Below, piece by piece: positions 17,600 through 27,900 of a stretch of 64,000 nucleotides of DNA. The translations under genes and the position numbers were made by a program. Within the stretch, counting starts at the first letter, position 1. Every line of letters begins with the position of its first letter. The DNA lies in the IMG/VR virus record IMGVR_UViG_3300030061_002429, positions 1 to 64,000 of that record. One strand, given 5' to 3'. Source of the stretch: a virus. Below the pieces are notes generated by a model, which ran no database searches, had not been told where the DNA came from, and saw nothing but the letters and a program-made list of their open reading frames with translations.

Positions 17600-19081
17600 A
17601 TGAGCGAAGACATTCAAGCCTTCATTAACGAAATGGATGCGAAGATGTCGGCAAAGTCGTTTCAATATTTTTTTGAAAACATACTTGGGTTTGATTACTC
17701 GTATCACCATGAATGTTGGGACAAAGGATTGGAAGAAAACCGATACTACTGTGTCAAAGCGAGTCGTGACCACGGCAAGTCTGTTTTCTTTATGTCGTAC
17801 GCTCTATGGATAGCGGCATTCCGACCCGGAACACACGTCATGATTTTTTCACACTCACTTGAACAGACGCTTGAACACATGCGATTTATTCGCAACAACA
17901 TTGAATCAACACCTATTCTACGTGAATTGATACCACAAGGACGACCGTGGAGAAAGACATACTTTGAGTTTGCAAATGGAAGTCGTATGATGGCAAAGTC
18001 GGTCGGTGGAGGTACTCGTGGTTTCCACCCTGATGTGGTTGTATGCGACGATATTCTATGGGGTACAACGGGTACTGAACTACAGCGTGCGGCTGATTGG
18101 TTTTACGGTGTCTTACTTCCTGTACTGCACCACAGTGGACGCATGATGATTGTCGGTACACCGTTTTCATACAACGACTTGTACGCTGAACTGGAAGAGA
18201 GAGATGCTTTCACCGTTGAAACATATCCCGCTATCAACAACGAAGGCGAAGCACTGTGGCCTGAACGATGGAATCTTGAAGCACTTGAACACAGAAGACT
18301 CTCTATGCCAGCAATTCAGTTTTCTCGTGAGTATCTTTGTGAACCGATTCATGATGTAGCGAGTATGTTTCCAAACGACATATTGGAAAAGGCTCGTGAC
18401 AAAGACTTGGTATTGCTTGACAGGGCTGAAACTGATTACGACGAAGAAGGTGAACCTGTAGGAGTCTTTGGACAACACTTCATTGGATGGGACACAGCAA
18501 TTGCGTCGGATAAGAACGCTGACTTTACTGCAATGATGGTTCTTCGTACACCGCCAAATGATAATGTAAAACAAATTGTAGGTATTGTTCATGAAAAAGG
18601 ATTGGGTGGTGCAGCGCAAAAGAAACACATTCTATTGCTTAACAATCGTTTCAAGCCCGATTTGATTGAACTTGAAGGTAACAACTTCCAGCGTATGTTT
18701 GCGGCTGAACTCAAAGATATGCGTGAAGATATACCTATCAAGACGTTTATGACAACTCGACAACGCAAAGAAAGCATGTTCATGTCATTGTTGATGGCAT
18801 TTGAGCAAGGACAGATTCGTACACCGTATGGTGATGAACGCAGTCGTACTTTCACACATAAACTTGAACAAGAACTCAACCGCTTTGGTATGCAAAAGAA
18901 CGGTAAGTTGGAATCTGTTGGTACACACGATGACTTGGCAATGGCATTAGCATTAGCCAATTGGGGTACGAAAGAGTTCCGTGGCACAGTCGTATTACTT
19001 GATGATTGGATGCCCGGATTTGGCGATTGGCTTGACAATACCGTAGGTGGAAAAAACACAGGAGGGTGGATGATACCATGA
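17600..19081 (+). CDS. terL: Terminase large subunit (ATPase-nuclease)
   Basis: 493 residues, a normal TerL length. The Walker A-like ASRDHGKS is at residues 54-61, Walker B VVVCDD at 146-151 and the coupling motif VGTPF at 185-189. The C-terminal RNase H-like nuclease has IGWDTA (Asp 298), an acidic ELEGNNF segment (about 361-367) and a terminal THDDLAMALALA with the late catalytic Asp pair. The protein cuts concatemers and pumps DNA through the portal. The C-terminus overlaps the next small gene by ATGA. This is the most reliable assignment in the window. Confidence 0.95.
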   Translation: MSEDIQAFINEMDAKMSAKSFQYFFENILGFDYSYHHECWDKGLEENRYYCVKASRDHGKSVFFMSYALWIAAFRPGTHVMIFSHSLEQTLEHMRFIRNNIESTPILRELIPQGRPWRKTYFEFANGSRMMAKSVGGGTRGFHPDVVVCDDILWGTTGTELQRAADWFYGVLLPVLHHSGRMMIVGTPFSYNDLYAELEERDAFTVETYPAINNEGEALWPERWNLEALEHRRLSMPAIQFSREYLCEPIHDVASMFPNDILEKARDKDLVLLDRAETDYDEEGEPVGVFGQHFIGWDTAIASDKNADFTAMMVLRTPPNDNVKQIVGIVHEKGLGGAAQKKHILLLNNRFKPDLIELEGNNFQRMFAAELKDMREDIPIKTFMTTRQRKESMFMSLLMAFEQGQIRTPYGDERSRTFTHKLEQELNRFGMQKNGKLESVGTHDDLAMALALANWGTKEFRGTVVLLDDWMPGFGDWLDNTVGGKNTGGWMIP

Positions 19082-19239
19082 AAATAGGAAATCATAATTT
19101 CATGTTTTGTGGTATTTGTATGCTTAAAGGGAAAAGACCGTTTGGGTTTTGTGAATTGTGTTGGATTGCACATGGAAAACCAAAAGGTATGAATGGCGAG
19201 GAATGGCAACAGGTGGGTGGTGAATTACATGAATTGTGA
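19078..19239 (+). CDS. Small CxxC zinc-ribbon protein
   Basis: 53 residues. It starts in the ATGA overlap with terL and overlaps the next start. CGIC (11-14) and CELC (25-28) make a treble-clef or ribbon-type zinc site; the remainder is basic then acidic. It is too short for confident family assignment. Its position suggests a packaging or head accessory protein. Confidence 0.55.
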   Translation: MKIGNHNFMFCGICMLKGKRPFGFCELCWIAHGKPKGMNGEEWQQVGGELHEL

Positions 19240-19414
19240 TTGTGAACATTGTATTGGAATGACATCGGCATGGGACATGCTTGAAAAGAAACTATGTCCC
19301 GAAGGTAAAGCGGCGGCAAAACGTAAATTCAAAGTTTATCCATCAGCATACGCTAATGGATGGGCTGTGCAGTATTGCCGTGGCAAGTTCCGTAAGAAGG
19401 GGAAGAAGAAATGA
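19229..19414 (+). CDS. Small basic YPSAYANGW-type protein with tag-like segment
   Basis: 61 residues from ATG 19229, just after GGTGGTGAA; the longer ORF from 19193 would overlap the upstream gene much more. Residues 31-56 (AKRKFKVYPSAYANGWAVQY) match a small basic module I recognise from many marine phage and giant-virus proteins of unknown role. The segment in front, MTSAWDMLEKK, resembles the AW-x-x-L-x-K tag. Cys residues near the N-terminus (CDCEHC) may bind metal. Confidence 0.65.
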   Translation: MNCDCEHCIGMTSAWDMLEKKLCPEGKAAAKRKFKVYPSAYANGWAVQYCRGKFRKKGKKK

Positions 19415-19572
19415 AACTCAAAAAGCCCTCATGTTGCTGTGGCGGTACTAAAGATACGCCCTGCGTTTGCATGATTGAAGGTAGGCAGTGTTCAGCAAAA
19501 GCACCAAAATGTCCTTGTTACCGCTTAATGGACAAGCAAAAAAATATTAAAAAAATGGTAAGGGTAGTATGA
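19411..19572 (+). CDS. Small Cys-rich protein
   Basis: 53 residues with nine cysteines in 29 positions (SCCCGG, PCVC, GRQC, KCPCY) and a Lys-rich tail. The pattern suggests a metal-binding knuckle. It starts in ATGA overlap with the previous gene and ends overlapping the next, so it is one of four coupled small genes after terL. No function can be assigned. Confidence 0.55.
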   Translation: MKLKKPSCCCGGTKDTPCVCMIEGRQCSAKAPKCPCYRLMDKQKNIKKMVRVV

Positions 19573-20495
19573 GTCGTTGTTCTTGCTGTAATGATGTTCT
19601 TGTTATCAAGAACTTGAACCGTTGGTTCAAAGAGAAGTGGAAGGACATTTCACGTAAGGACAAAGACGGCAATCACCCTCCTTGTGGACGAAGCAAAGCA
19701 AAGACCTCAAGCAAAGGTTATCCAAAGTGTCGTCCAAGCGTCAAAGTATCGAGTAAAACCCCAAAGACCAGTGGCTCTATGAGTGAAGGTCAAAAACAAG
19801 CGGCTACAAAACGCAAGCGAGCCAAAAAACAAGGTGTTGGTGGAAAGCCAACAATTGTCAAAATGCCAATTGTTGATACCGATATACCGAGTGTTCGCAT
19901 GGCGTACAACTTTGACTCCAGTGAACCAGTTATTGGTAATCAACCGTATGCTTGGGGCAAAGAAGATAAAATTACACAAATGACACCAAATGAGTATTTT
20001 GATGTTTTAAGTCAAGACCATGATGCACCCTTTGTACCAAATAAAGATGCAAAGTTTCGATGGGACGGTAGGCAATTTACTGAACACGGCGGAAGTCGTG
20101 AAAACATTGCTCGTATTCTTCAAGGAATTAAAGCAGGTATGCCAATTGGTATGCCTGAACTTGAATTTAGAAACAATAAGTTTAGCGGATTTCAGGAGGG
20201 TGGACATCGAATGGAAGCCCTTCGACAAATGGGACATGGTGATACACCTGTACCCGTATTTAGACACAATAGAGTGGTGAAAGCAATGAAAGATAAAAAG
20301 AAAGACATGAAAGACATGAAAGGTAAGAAAGGCATGGTAATGGTGATTACCATTGGTGCTAAACCAAAGAAAGTTGGTGTTAAGAAGGCTGATGATACAA
20401 AGAAAATGGGTAGAATGGAACAATGTTACACTTGTGGTAATTTGTTCCCAAATTATCAAATGTTAAACCAACATCAACAACAAATGAATCATTGA
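19569..20495 (+). CDS. Basic phage module + ParB/sulfiredoxin-like + C2H2 protein
   Basis: 308 residues with three parts. Residues 10-80 (NLNRWFKEKWKDISRKDKDG, then CGRSK and YPKCRPS) match a basic module I associate with the DUF5872 type in marine phages. Residues 135-240 resemble the ParB/sulfiredoxin fold, including the hallmark EGGHRMEALRQMG near 213-225, where the nucleotide-binding motif of ParB-like proteins lies. The end has CYTCGN and a spaced His pair, a single C2H2 zinc finger. ParB/Srx-like viral proteins can be nucleases or NTP-dependent DNA binders; a DNA-related role is inferred. Confidence 0.65.
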   Translation: MSRCSCCNDVLVIKNLNRWFKEKWKDISRKDKDGNHPPCGRSKAKTSSKGYPKCRPSVKVSSKTPKTSGSMSEGQKQAATKRKRAKKQGVGGKPTIVKMPIVDTDIPSVRMAYNFDSSEPVIGNQPYAWGKEDKITQMTPNEYFDVLSQDHDAPFVPNKDAKFRWDGRQFTEHGGSRENIARILQGIKAGMPIGMPELEFRNNKFSGFQEGGHRMEALRQMGHGDTPVPVFRHNRVVKAMKDKKKDMKDMKGKKGMVMVITIGAKPKKVGVKKADDTKKMGRMEQCYTCGNLFPNYQMLNQHQQQMNH

Positions 20496-20535
20496 TGTAA
20501 GAACAATTAAATGATTGGTCAATGGAGAGGTCAAT

Positions 20536-21834
20536 ATGTGGGGTAGTGCATTCGTGGGCGACACCTATGATGTGCCTATTCATTTTTCTGATGAGTTTTC
20601 CAACATGGTCGTCAAAGCCTTATCTCAGCACCCACATTTTTCATATGAAAATTTACCAGTCGAAGTTTCTTCTACTTTAATGATTAAAGAAGATTTAAAG
20701 AAATACTCGTTTGCAAAAAACGGTGATGGGTGGCTTGAATCTACATGGGGTAAAAGTGCAAACGACATTATTCGTGAGTGCCGTAAAGCCCGTCGTAACG
20801 ATAAAGCCAACAAGCACCTGTATGATTCTATTATCACCGACGTACGTATGCTCAAAGCGATGGAAGTTGAAGCAACCATCAAACAACTGACTTGGGCTGA
20901 TGGGCTTGATGAAGTTATCAAGAGTTTAGGGCTTAATGATAAGTTGCTAAAAGCACTGCGAAAGTTTGGTGAAAGTCGTTCTGTAAGTTTACAAAAAGCG
21001 TGCCAACAATTTTTGAAAGCCAATACAGTTTTGAATTTACTTAATGACAAAGTGGACTGGACACCCGAAGACCAAGAAGAATGGGTTAATGCACATCAGT
21101 TGCAAAAAGATGCAAAGAAAATGTGGCGCAATGTACTCAAGCAAACCGATAATTTACCACACGTTGATATTCAAGCACTTGAGTTTGCATCTGATGTATT
21201 GGAAAAAGAAGGACCGCTATCAAGTCGTGAACTTATACGACGTGGAGTAGGTTATCTTGAAAAGAACATGACTGTGAACAAAATGGCATCGTTATTGAAA
21301 TTATACGGTGAAGAGTATGATGTTTACAAAGCAACATCACGAAGTACATATCTAAAATTTGGGTCACATGGATTAATTATCAAAGACATATGGGGTTACA
21401 TGGCCGGTTCACTTGATTCTGATGGTAGTATCTTTATTTCAGAACGTGGTGACCCTCGTGTAACATTTGTTGCCAGTGGAAACATGGGTAAGCAATTGTG
21501 TGAAGATTTGCAAAAGGCTGTTGGTTGTGGTCGTTTAGTAACTGACCAAAAAGTTGCAAAGAATACTCAAAAAAGCATTCATCGTCTTATTTTTTCAGCC
21601 AAAGATGACATTCGGCATGTGTTAAAACACTCCATGCCACATATGCGTTTGAAAGACTTACAGGCTAAAGCGATGCTTGCATATGTTGATGAAAAAGACA
21701 AACTGCGTAAGAATGAGTTGTATCAATTGGTAACATTTACCAATTGGAAAGACCATCAAACTAAATCCGAATCGTTATTAAACAAATGGGGAGTAGACGC
21801 TGATACCATAGGTGGCTATGCGGAGGGATTGTGA
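20536..21834 (+). CDS. Protein with C-terminal LAGLIDADG-like domain
   Basis: 432 residues from ATG 20536 (GAGAGGTC upstream), preferred to TTG 20515. Residues 288-300 read YMAGSLDSDGSIF, a clear LAGLIDADG helix with its acidic metal residue. A strand-rich region typical of these endonucleases follows. Only one LAGLIDADG motif is seen, so a functional enzyme would dimerise. The N-terminal 280 residues are unrelated and helical, with a possible winged helix (EKEGPLSSRELIRRGVGYL). It sits between terL and the portal, a frequent homing site near packaging genes. It could equally be a domesticated DNA-binding protein. Confidence 0.7.
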   Translation: MWGSAFVGDTYDVPIHFSDEFSNMVVKALSQHPHFSYENLPVEVSSTLMIKEDLKKYSFAKNGDGWLESTWGKSANDIIRECRKARRNDKANKHLYDSIITDVRMLKAMEVEATIKQLTWADGLDEVIKSLGLNDKLLKALRKFGESRSVSLQKACQQFLKANTVLNLLNDKVDWTPEDQEEWVNAHQLQKDAKKMWRNVLKQTDNLPHVDIQALEFASDVLEKEGPLSSRELIRRGVGYLEKNMTVNKMASLLKLYGEEYDVYKATSRSTYLKFGSHGLIIKDIWGYMAGSLDSDGSIFISERGDPRVTFVASGNMGKQLCEDLQKAVGCGRLVTDQKVAKNTQKSIHRLIFSAKDDIRHVLKHSMPHMRLKDLQAKAMLAYVDEKDKLRKNELYQLVTFTNWKDHQTKSESLLNKWGVDADTIGGYAEGL

Positions 21835-23645
21835 TGGCGGAAGAACAAGGTCGAATCTCTCGTTTTCTGTCGGCAATCAGTAGTCCTTTTCGTCGTCGTG
21901 AAAGCCCAACCCCAACTATGCCGCTTTGGTCAAGTGGTATTCAAGAACCTGTTATGGCGCAGGGTATCACTCTCCCTGCATTGTTTGCGGTAAGTAACGA
22001 ATCACTTATTTTACGTACTGTACTTTCAAAACTACGTCAAGAAATGTTTCGACGTGGGTTTTACTGGGAGAAGCGTTTTACTGTTAAATGTACAGCGTGT
22101 GATGAAGAATATCAACAAGAAATGGAAACATGCAAAGAATGTGGCGGTGCTGTGCGTAAACCCGACATTGATGAACTAACATACCCGAAGTGGTTGCTTA
22201 AGCAGGAAAACAGCATGGAGCAATCGTTTCATCACCTTCTTCATGAAGTTGAAAATGACCTTAACATCATAGATGATGCGTTTTTAATTTTAGTCAAAGA
22301 GTACTTTATTGACCCTGAAACCAAAGAAGTACAGTTTTACCGAGTCAAAGAAATGGTTCGTGGTGACCCAATATTTATGCGTATTGTAGCCGATAAGCGT
22401 GGTGTACGTGGAGGTCGTTACAAAACCTGTTTGATTCATCGTGACCAAGTAAAAACACACACAGAAACCGATACTTGTGAAGTATGTGGTTCCGATTTAC
22501 ATGATGTCCATTACGTCAATATGGCGGGTAGCGGTAAGACGCAGTACTTTGTTGAAGGAGAAGTATTGCATGTTTCAAAATACAATCCATCAAAATTGTA
22601 CGGTCGCTCTCCTGTCAATACGATGTGGCGACAAGCCATGACATTGACGGCAATGGACAACTACATTTATACAGCGTATCAAAAACGTCGTATTCCAAAG
22701 GGCGTTATTTCTGTTACAACGGATAACCTTGAATCCATGAAAGCGTTTTGGAAAGCCACTGATGAAAAATTGGAACGTGACCCACACTATATTCCTCGTG
22801 TTGGTATTGAATCACAATCAGGTCGTGGTGGTGTAAATTGGATTAAGTTCATGGACACGCTTGAAGAAATGCAGTATATCGCTGTGCGTGACGAGATACG
22901 TAATCGTATAGCGGCTTTCTATGGTGTATCGTCAATCTTCATGGTTGATAATGGTAAGTCGGGTGGTCTAAACAACGAAGGATTGCAAATACTTGTCACC
23001 AATCGTGCTGTAGAATTTGGACAAAAAGTCTACACCGAAGTCTTGTTCCCAAGATTACTTCGGCAAATGAACATCAATGATTGGAAACTCACACTTTATC
23101 CAAACGAAGAAGAAGATGAAATTACACGTCTACGAAGAGATGAACAAGAACTCAACGTTGCACAGCGTATGGCACAACTTGGATTCCAACCTGAACTCTT
23201 GGAAGACCCATCGAACCGTGATGTACGATTTGTATATCGTAAACCACCACCTGCTCCAGCACCACCACCACCCGGTGGTGCGCCTCCACCCGGCGGAATG
23301 CCCCCCGGTGGAGGAATGCCTCCCGGTGGAGGAATGCCACCACAGATGATGGGTGGTCGAGGAATGCCACCTATGCCACCCGGTGGAGGAATGCCACCAC
23401 AGATGATGGGTGGTCGAGGAATGCCACCGCAATCACGACAACTACCTCCCGGTATTGCTCCCCCACTACAGCCCGGTAGTGAAGGCATGGGAATACGAAA
23501 CCGTGGTCCTGTAGCACCACAACGAAGAGGTACAATGGGAAGCGGTTCTCCGCTTTCAAGTGTACAACAGCGTGGTCCTGAACCTTCTATGATGCAAAAC
23601 GTTTCAAATGCATTATTGAATGCTCGTAGACCAAGAGGGCGGTAA
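21834..23645 (+). CDS. Portal protein
   Basis: 603 residues from ATG 21834; the overlapping GTG 21831 would add one residue. Portal-like features are the position right after packaging genes, a long helical core (DEIRNRIAAFYGVSSIFMVDNGKSGGLNNEGLQILVTNRAV, in pieces) and the LYPNEEED segment. Two zinc knuckles are inserted (CTAC/CKEC at 86-103, CLIH/CEVC near 199-218). The C-terminal 130 residues are a Pro/Gly/Met repeat. Twelve copies would form the DNA channel at one capsid vertex. The Pro/Gly tail is unusual and probably a recent expansion. Confidence 0.8.
   Translation: MAEEQGRISRFLSAISSPFRRRESPTPTMPLWSSGIQEPVMAQGITLPALFAVSNESLILRTVLSKLRQEMFRRGFYWEKRFTVKCTACDEEYQQEMETCKECGGAVRKPDIDELTYPKWLLKQENSMEQSFHHLLHEVENDLNIIDDAFLILVKEYFIDPETKEVQFYRVKEMVRGDPIFMRIVADKRGVRGGRYKTCLIHRDQVKTHTETDTCEVCGSDLHDVHYVNMAGSGKTQYFVEGEVLHVSKYNPSKLYGRSPVNTMWRQAMTLTAMDNYIYTAYQKRRIPKGVISVTTDNLESMKAFWKATDEKLERDPHYIPRVGIESQSGRGGVNWIKFMDTLEEMQYIAVRDEIRNRIAAFYGVSSIFMVDNGKSGGLNNEGLQILVTNRAVEFGQKVYTEVLFPRLLRQMNINDWKLTLYPNEEEDEITRLRRDEQELNVAQRMAQLGFQPELLEDPSNRDVRFVYRKPPPAPAPPPPGGAPPPGGMPPGGGMPPGGGMPPQMMGGRGMPPMPPGGGMPPQMMGGRGMPPQSRQLPPGIAPPLQPGSEGMGIRNRGPVAPQRRGTMGSGSPLSSVQQRGPEPSMMQNVSNALLNARRPRGR
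23322..23428 (+). repeat. 50-bp direct repeat in the portal tail
   Basis: Bases 23322-23371 and 23379-23428 are identical over 50 bp, spaced 57 bp apart. They encode GGGMPPQMMGGRGMPP-type repeats. Shorter GGGMPP units precede them. Slippage expansion is the simplest cause. Confidence 0.8.
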
Positions 23646-23690
23646 AACTCTTTAAACAAGTATGCAATGACACAAACAAGAGGGGTTCTT

Positions 23691-24044
23691 ATGGATTTAT
23701 TAAAAATGCACCCAATGGCACGAAAAATGGAACAAGCGCAAAAAGCATTCGCTACTGCTTTAGAACAAGGTGATGGTAACCTTGCAAAGCAACATTTAAC
23801 AGAAGTACAAAAATTATCAGACTTTTTACTTGAAGATTTACAAACTGAAATTTTCAAGTCTGAAAATGCGGCTACAAAAACTGGCGCAAAAGACATCTAT
23901 GTAAACGGAGTAGCCCCATATACTTTCCAAAAGGAAGACAACTACGTACCGCTTACTGGTAAGCGTCTTTCAGGAACTGTACAAAGCCGTCAATCACGAA
24001 GCAACTTCCGACCAGCAAGCGGTACATTTGGACGACGAGGATGA
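23691..24044 (+). CDS. Small head protein, MDLLK start
   Basis: 117 residues from ATG 23691, preceded by GAGGGG; an upstream in-frame ATG at 23667 would add eight. It starts MDLLKMHPMARKM, a short version of the tag. A helical region (10-60) is followed by a basic, strand-like C-terminus (FQKEDNYVPLTGKRLSGTVQ). It lies between portal and scaffold-like genes, so it is probably a head component. Confidence 0.55.
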   Translation: MDLLKMHPMARKMEQAQKAFATALEQGDGNLAKQHLTEVQKLSDFLLEDLQTEIFKSENAATKTGAKDIYVNGVAPYTFQKEDNYVPLTGKRLSGTVQSRQSRSNFRPASGTFGRRG

Positions 24045-24049
24045 ATCTT

Positions 24050-24388
24050 ATGTCGGATAACAATGCTGAACAGTTGATGAGTGTTCTCATTACTAAAATG
24101 GAAAACATGGATTCTGACTTAGCATTGCTTAAACAAGAAAATCAGCGACTTCGTGCAACTATTAACAATCCACAAGCATTGTTGCGTAAAATGGGCTTAG
24201 TTACATCGTCAACTCCGTTGTCAATGGATTTGGGTTTTGACCCACTTCGTGCTGATATGGAAAACGATTCAATTCTCAAGGGTGACCCAGTTTCATCCGT
24301 TCCTCAATCCAATGAAGAGTTCCACAATATGTCATGGGAAGAAATTCATGAAATGGCACAAACAGCAAAAGAACAGGAGATGAACTAA
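24050..24388 (+). CDS. Scaffold-like coiled-coil protein
   Basis: 112 residues from ATG 24050, with GAGGATGA upstream; ATG 24041 is an alternative. The N-terminal half is coiled coil (MSVLITKMENMDSDLALLKQ). The end carries NMSWEEIHEMA (nt 24326-24358), nearly the same as NMSWDEVHNLA at the end of the protease/scaffold (32077-32109). Shared C-terminal peptides suggest a common binding partner such as the capsid protein. A PLSMDLGFDPL...SILK stretch also recalls the tag. I infer a second scaffold or head assembly factor. Confidence 0.6.
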   Translation: MSDNNAEQLMSVLITKMENMDSDLALLKQENQRLRATINNPQALLRKMGLVTSSTPLSMDLGFDPLRADMENDSILKGDPVSSVPQSNEEFHNMSWEEIHEMAQTAKEQEMN

Positions 24389-24960
24389 TGAAGCCTCGTC
24401 CAAGTGAAGCACCTTTACTTACCAAAGCAAGAGAAATCGAGCAACGCCTAAGTCAATTAGAAATTATCAAAGGAAAAGATTGTCCTTCATGCAAAGACGG
24501 TAAACTCGACAAAATGGGTAACTGTATGAAAATGGGTTGCGGTGGCAAAATGGCAAAAGCCGAACCCGGTTTCAAGCCTGAAAAAATCACAGACGTAAAC
24601 CCTGCTTTCATGGCTGAATCAGGTGGACAAACTAAGAGTGGTTACTTTACCACTAACGGTAGGACCATTGAAACAGAAGACGCACCAAAGAAAAAGAAAG
24701 GTAAGGATTCAACCAACATGGAACAACTTTCAACTCGTATGAACCCACATGCAGGTGGTGGTGTGGATAGGGAAGATGCAATGGGAGAGTCAAAGAAACT
24801 CAAGAAAGCATCAAGTAAGGCTCTTATGCGTGAAATGAGTGAGCAACGCCCAGTGCCAACAATTTGTGGTACATGCGGTGCGACACAACAAAGCGGTTGC
24901 AAAATGCCTGAAATGATGGGTGCTGACCTCCACGCATGTCCAGCATTCAAGCCGCTATGA
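24388..24960 (+). CDS. Double zinc-ribbon protein
   Basis: 190 residues. The first ribbon is CPSC...CMKMGCGG (about 32-54); the second near the end is CGTCGAT...CKMP...CPAF (about 156-187). The segment between is Lys-rich and low complexity. The N-terminus has a helical leader (APLLTKAREIEQRLSQLE). It starts directly at the upstream stop and is probably co-translated. Likely a head or assembly protein; function unknown. Confidence 0.6.
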   Translation: MKPRPSEAPLLTKAREIEQRLSQLEIIKGKDCPSCKDGKLDKMGNCMKMGCGGKMAKAEPGFKPEKITDVNPAFMAESGGQTKSGYFTTNGRTIETEDAPKKKKGKDSTNMEQLSTRMNPHAGGGVDREDAMGESKKLKKASSKALMREMSEQRPVPTICGTCGATQQSGCKMPEMMGADLHACPAFKPL

Positions 24961-24973
24961 TGGCGGTGAAAGT

Positions 24974-27900
24974 ATGTCGTATGACCAACTTGACATTGCA
25001 AGTGCCGATTTACTAAAGTCGTTGGACGACAAACTTGACCTTGAGCGTAATGCGGCTGAATATATTATAGCATGGCAATCCATGCAAAAAGCACCAAGTG
25101 AAGTCATTTACACGTCACTGTATTCAATCGCTGATGCGATTATCAAAGAAAAAGAAAAGGGTGAAGATAAGTTTGAGTATGAATACGATACTGGAACAGA
25201 CACAGGTGCAGGATTGCTTCTTAACACACAAGACACACAAGACGATTTGACAAACCACATTTGGGTTGATGGACTACAACGTGGTAAGAAAAACGCTGAC
25301 CATCACTCCGTATGGCCTGTGTACCGACCAACAGCAGGTCATCCATACAAAGAATATCACTTCCCATTTCACCCTGCCAATCACCCGCTTCTTCGTATGC
25401 ATTCTGTAACAGGTATGCCGCACTTTGTTGAAATGCTCCGAGCACACACATTTGGCGGTTACATGGATGAAGAGAAAGAAATGGAAAAAGATTACTTAAG
25501 CGAACTTTCTAAAGAAAAACATCCGTTACTATTTGGATTCAAACCGGAAACGTCGGATAAAACATTCAAACTGCTTGGAAGTATATTGCAAAACGGCTCG
25601 ATGCTTTCACATCAAAAAGACCTCTACCAACGTGATTTTCAACGTTGGAAGAAACAAAACACAGAACGAGAAGATGAGTATCGTGCAATGGGTATGGCTC
25701 CAAAAGATGTTTTTCAAAAACTGCGTGAAGACCACTTTGAAGACCGAGCAAGGCAATGGGTAAGTGAAGATACAGTACTTGATGATGATTACAAGATTCA
25801 TGCAACTGCATTAGGACATCATGGTTACATGCTTGGCCTTGAGTGGTTGTCACCTGAAGAACGTACTGCGGTTATGAAAGGTATACGTGAAGGTGTAGAC
25901 GATAATCACTTGATTGAATTACCAAACGGTCAAAAAATACCATCGGCTCGTTTTACGCACAATGCGATTATGCGAAAAACACCTGAAATGAATTGGGCTG
26001 TACGAAGTCCGAGAATGTTAGGACGTAACGCTTCGCTTCGATTAGAAGACAACGATACCGATTATGAAGCAAGTGAAGCAGGTCGTTTCTTACAATCAGG
26101 TATGGCAAGAGGAGCGCATCTTCCATACGGTTCAAACGATGAGTCAATTGCTGATATTATCCTTAATGAAATCAATGAATTGTATGGTGGTATGCGAGAA
26201 GACGCTGGAAAAGGTTACAAGCGAAGAATGAAGTTTTTACCACGACTCAATCTTCACCAAACAGGTGAACTTCCTGAATTGGAATGGGAACAGTTGAAAG
26301 ATGCTGAACGAGCGCAATTTGGTAAAAGAACCATGAAAGTAGACCATACGAGATTACCTATTGAAGATATTTTGTACATGGCGGGTTTTCATCCTAAAAC
26401 AAGAGAACTACTATCCATGCATCCTGTTTATGGAAAAATGGACGGACCGCTTGTACCGCTTGACTGGATTGAAAACATCGAAGAAGATGCTTCTTCGTCC
26501 ATGAATTTGCAACAACAAGAAAAAGATATTCGTAAGCACTTATCGTTTTTGAAAGCCGCTTACGGTCCAGCACCGAGTGAAGACAAGCCTTCCTATTGGC
26601 GCACAAGTGAAGACGGAAGGCACACTTACGGTCTTGGTTCTTTTTGGTCAAAACCGTTTCAAGGAATGGGTGGTGCGGGTATGACATTACCTACGTACAA
26701 CGAAATTATTCACGCTACTACTTCAGACGATGACAGCGTATCGTTGCTCGGTGAAATGCATGATTTTGGTGGAAGTAGTGAAAAAACCGTTATCGTACCA
26801 AATCAAAACAATGTTTCTTTGGGTGCTCATTTTATGCCTGAACACTCTCAAGAACACGGCCAATACGATGAAAATGCGAAAAAATATGTTTATCATAATG
26901 AATTTAAAACCATTCAAAATATACTTTCACCGTCAAATGTTTCACGACCCGTACCAAGTGCGTCATCAAAATCAGGGTACAAAGAAGGCAAAACGTCAAA
27001 GAACAATTTTACTGAACACAAATCATCGCTTTCAGCCCCCTACGAATATGCAATACGACACATGACTGATGGTGAACGAAAAGATTTGTTTGAAAATCAA
27101 CCTCACCTCAAAGCGTTCAACAGTGTACTTACAAGAAATCCATTCATACATCACGGTTCGTATCGTAATTATGCGCCATATGGAAGCGATAAACATATTG
27201 TCAATAACGCACAAGACACTCACAAACAAATTATGCAACTGGGTCGATTTAATCACTTGAACAACCCTACTGAAAAATCTGTTATATCGTTTAACGATTT
27301 TATACGAGATGCACAACCAGTAAGTGGTGGTGAAACCACCGAAGATATGCTTGCGTATTTGGGATGGGGTGTACCATCACCATCGTTTGGTAAAGTCAAA
27401 AACTATTTGCAAAGCAGTGAACAACGTGAAGGATTGCGTTTCTTAACTGAAATATCAAAAACCATCCAATCAACAAATCCAAAGGCTATTTTGGAATATT
27501 TGGAAAAAGAAGATTTTGAAGACCTGTACCAGCGTTTGGGCTTTAACAAGAATGAAACTGCACCAATAAAACAAATTGTTGATAACTTCTTGGATGATGT
27601 ATTGATAAGTTTGTCAAATAGTAGTCGTTCATTTAAGCATAAGAAGCCAACACTTCTTGATGCTGTTACAAGTGGTTTGAGTTTTGGTGGAGCACTCCCT
27701 GCATTTGAAAAGGAAGAAAAATTGCAAGAAGAAGTCGATGATTTGAATCAACGTATGGTTGAGGCTGATGATATTGATAAGCCACTTATCCAACAACAAC
27801 TTTCTCAAAAAGTTGCTGAATTGACTTCGCTTCAACAACAAGCCATTGAAAGCACTCAAGGTAAAATGACAACGCATTGGAAAATAGACCAAGGAAATGA

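Noticed and set aside
23096-23896. 266-residue minus-strand ORF
   Set aside because: Opposite frame of the portal's Pro/Gly repeats; its Gly/Pro runs mirror the portal sequence.
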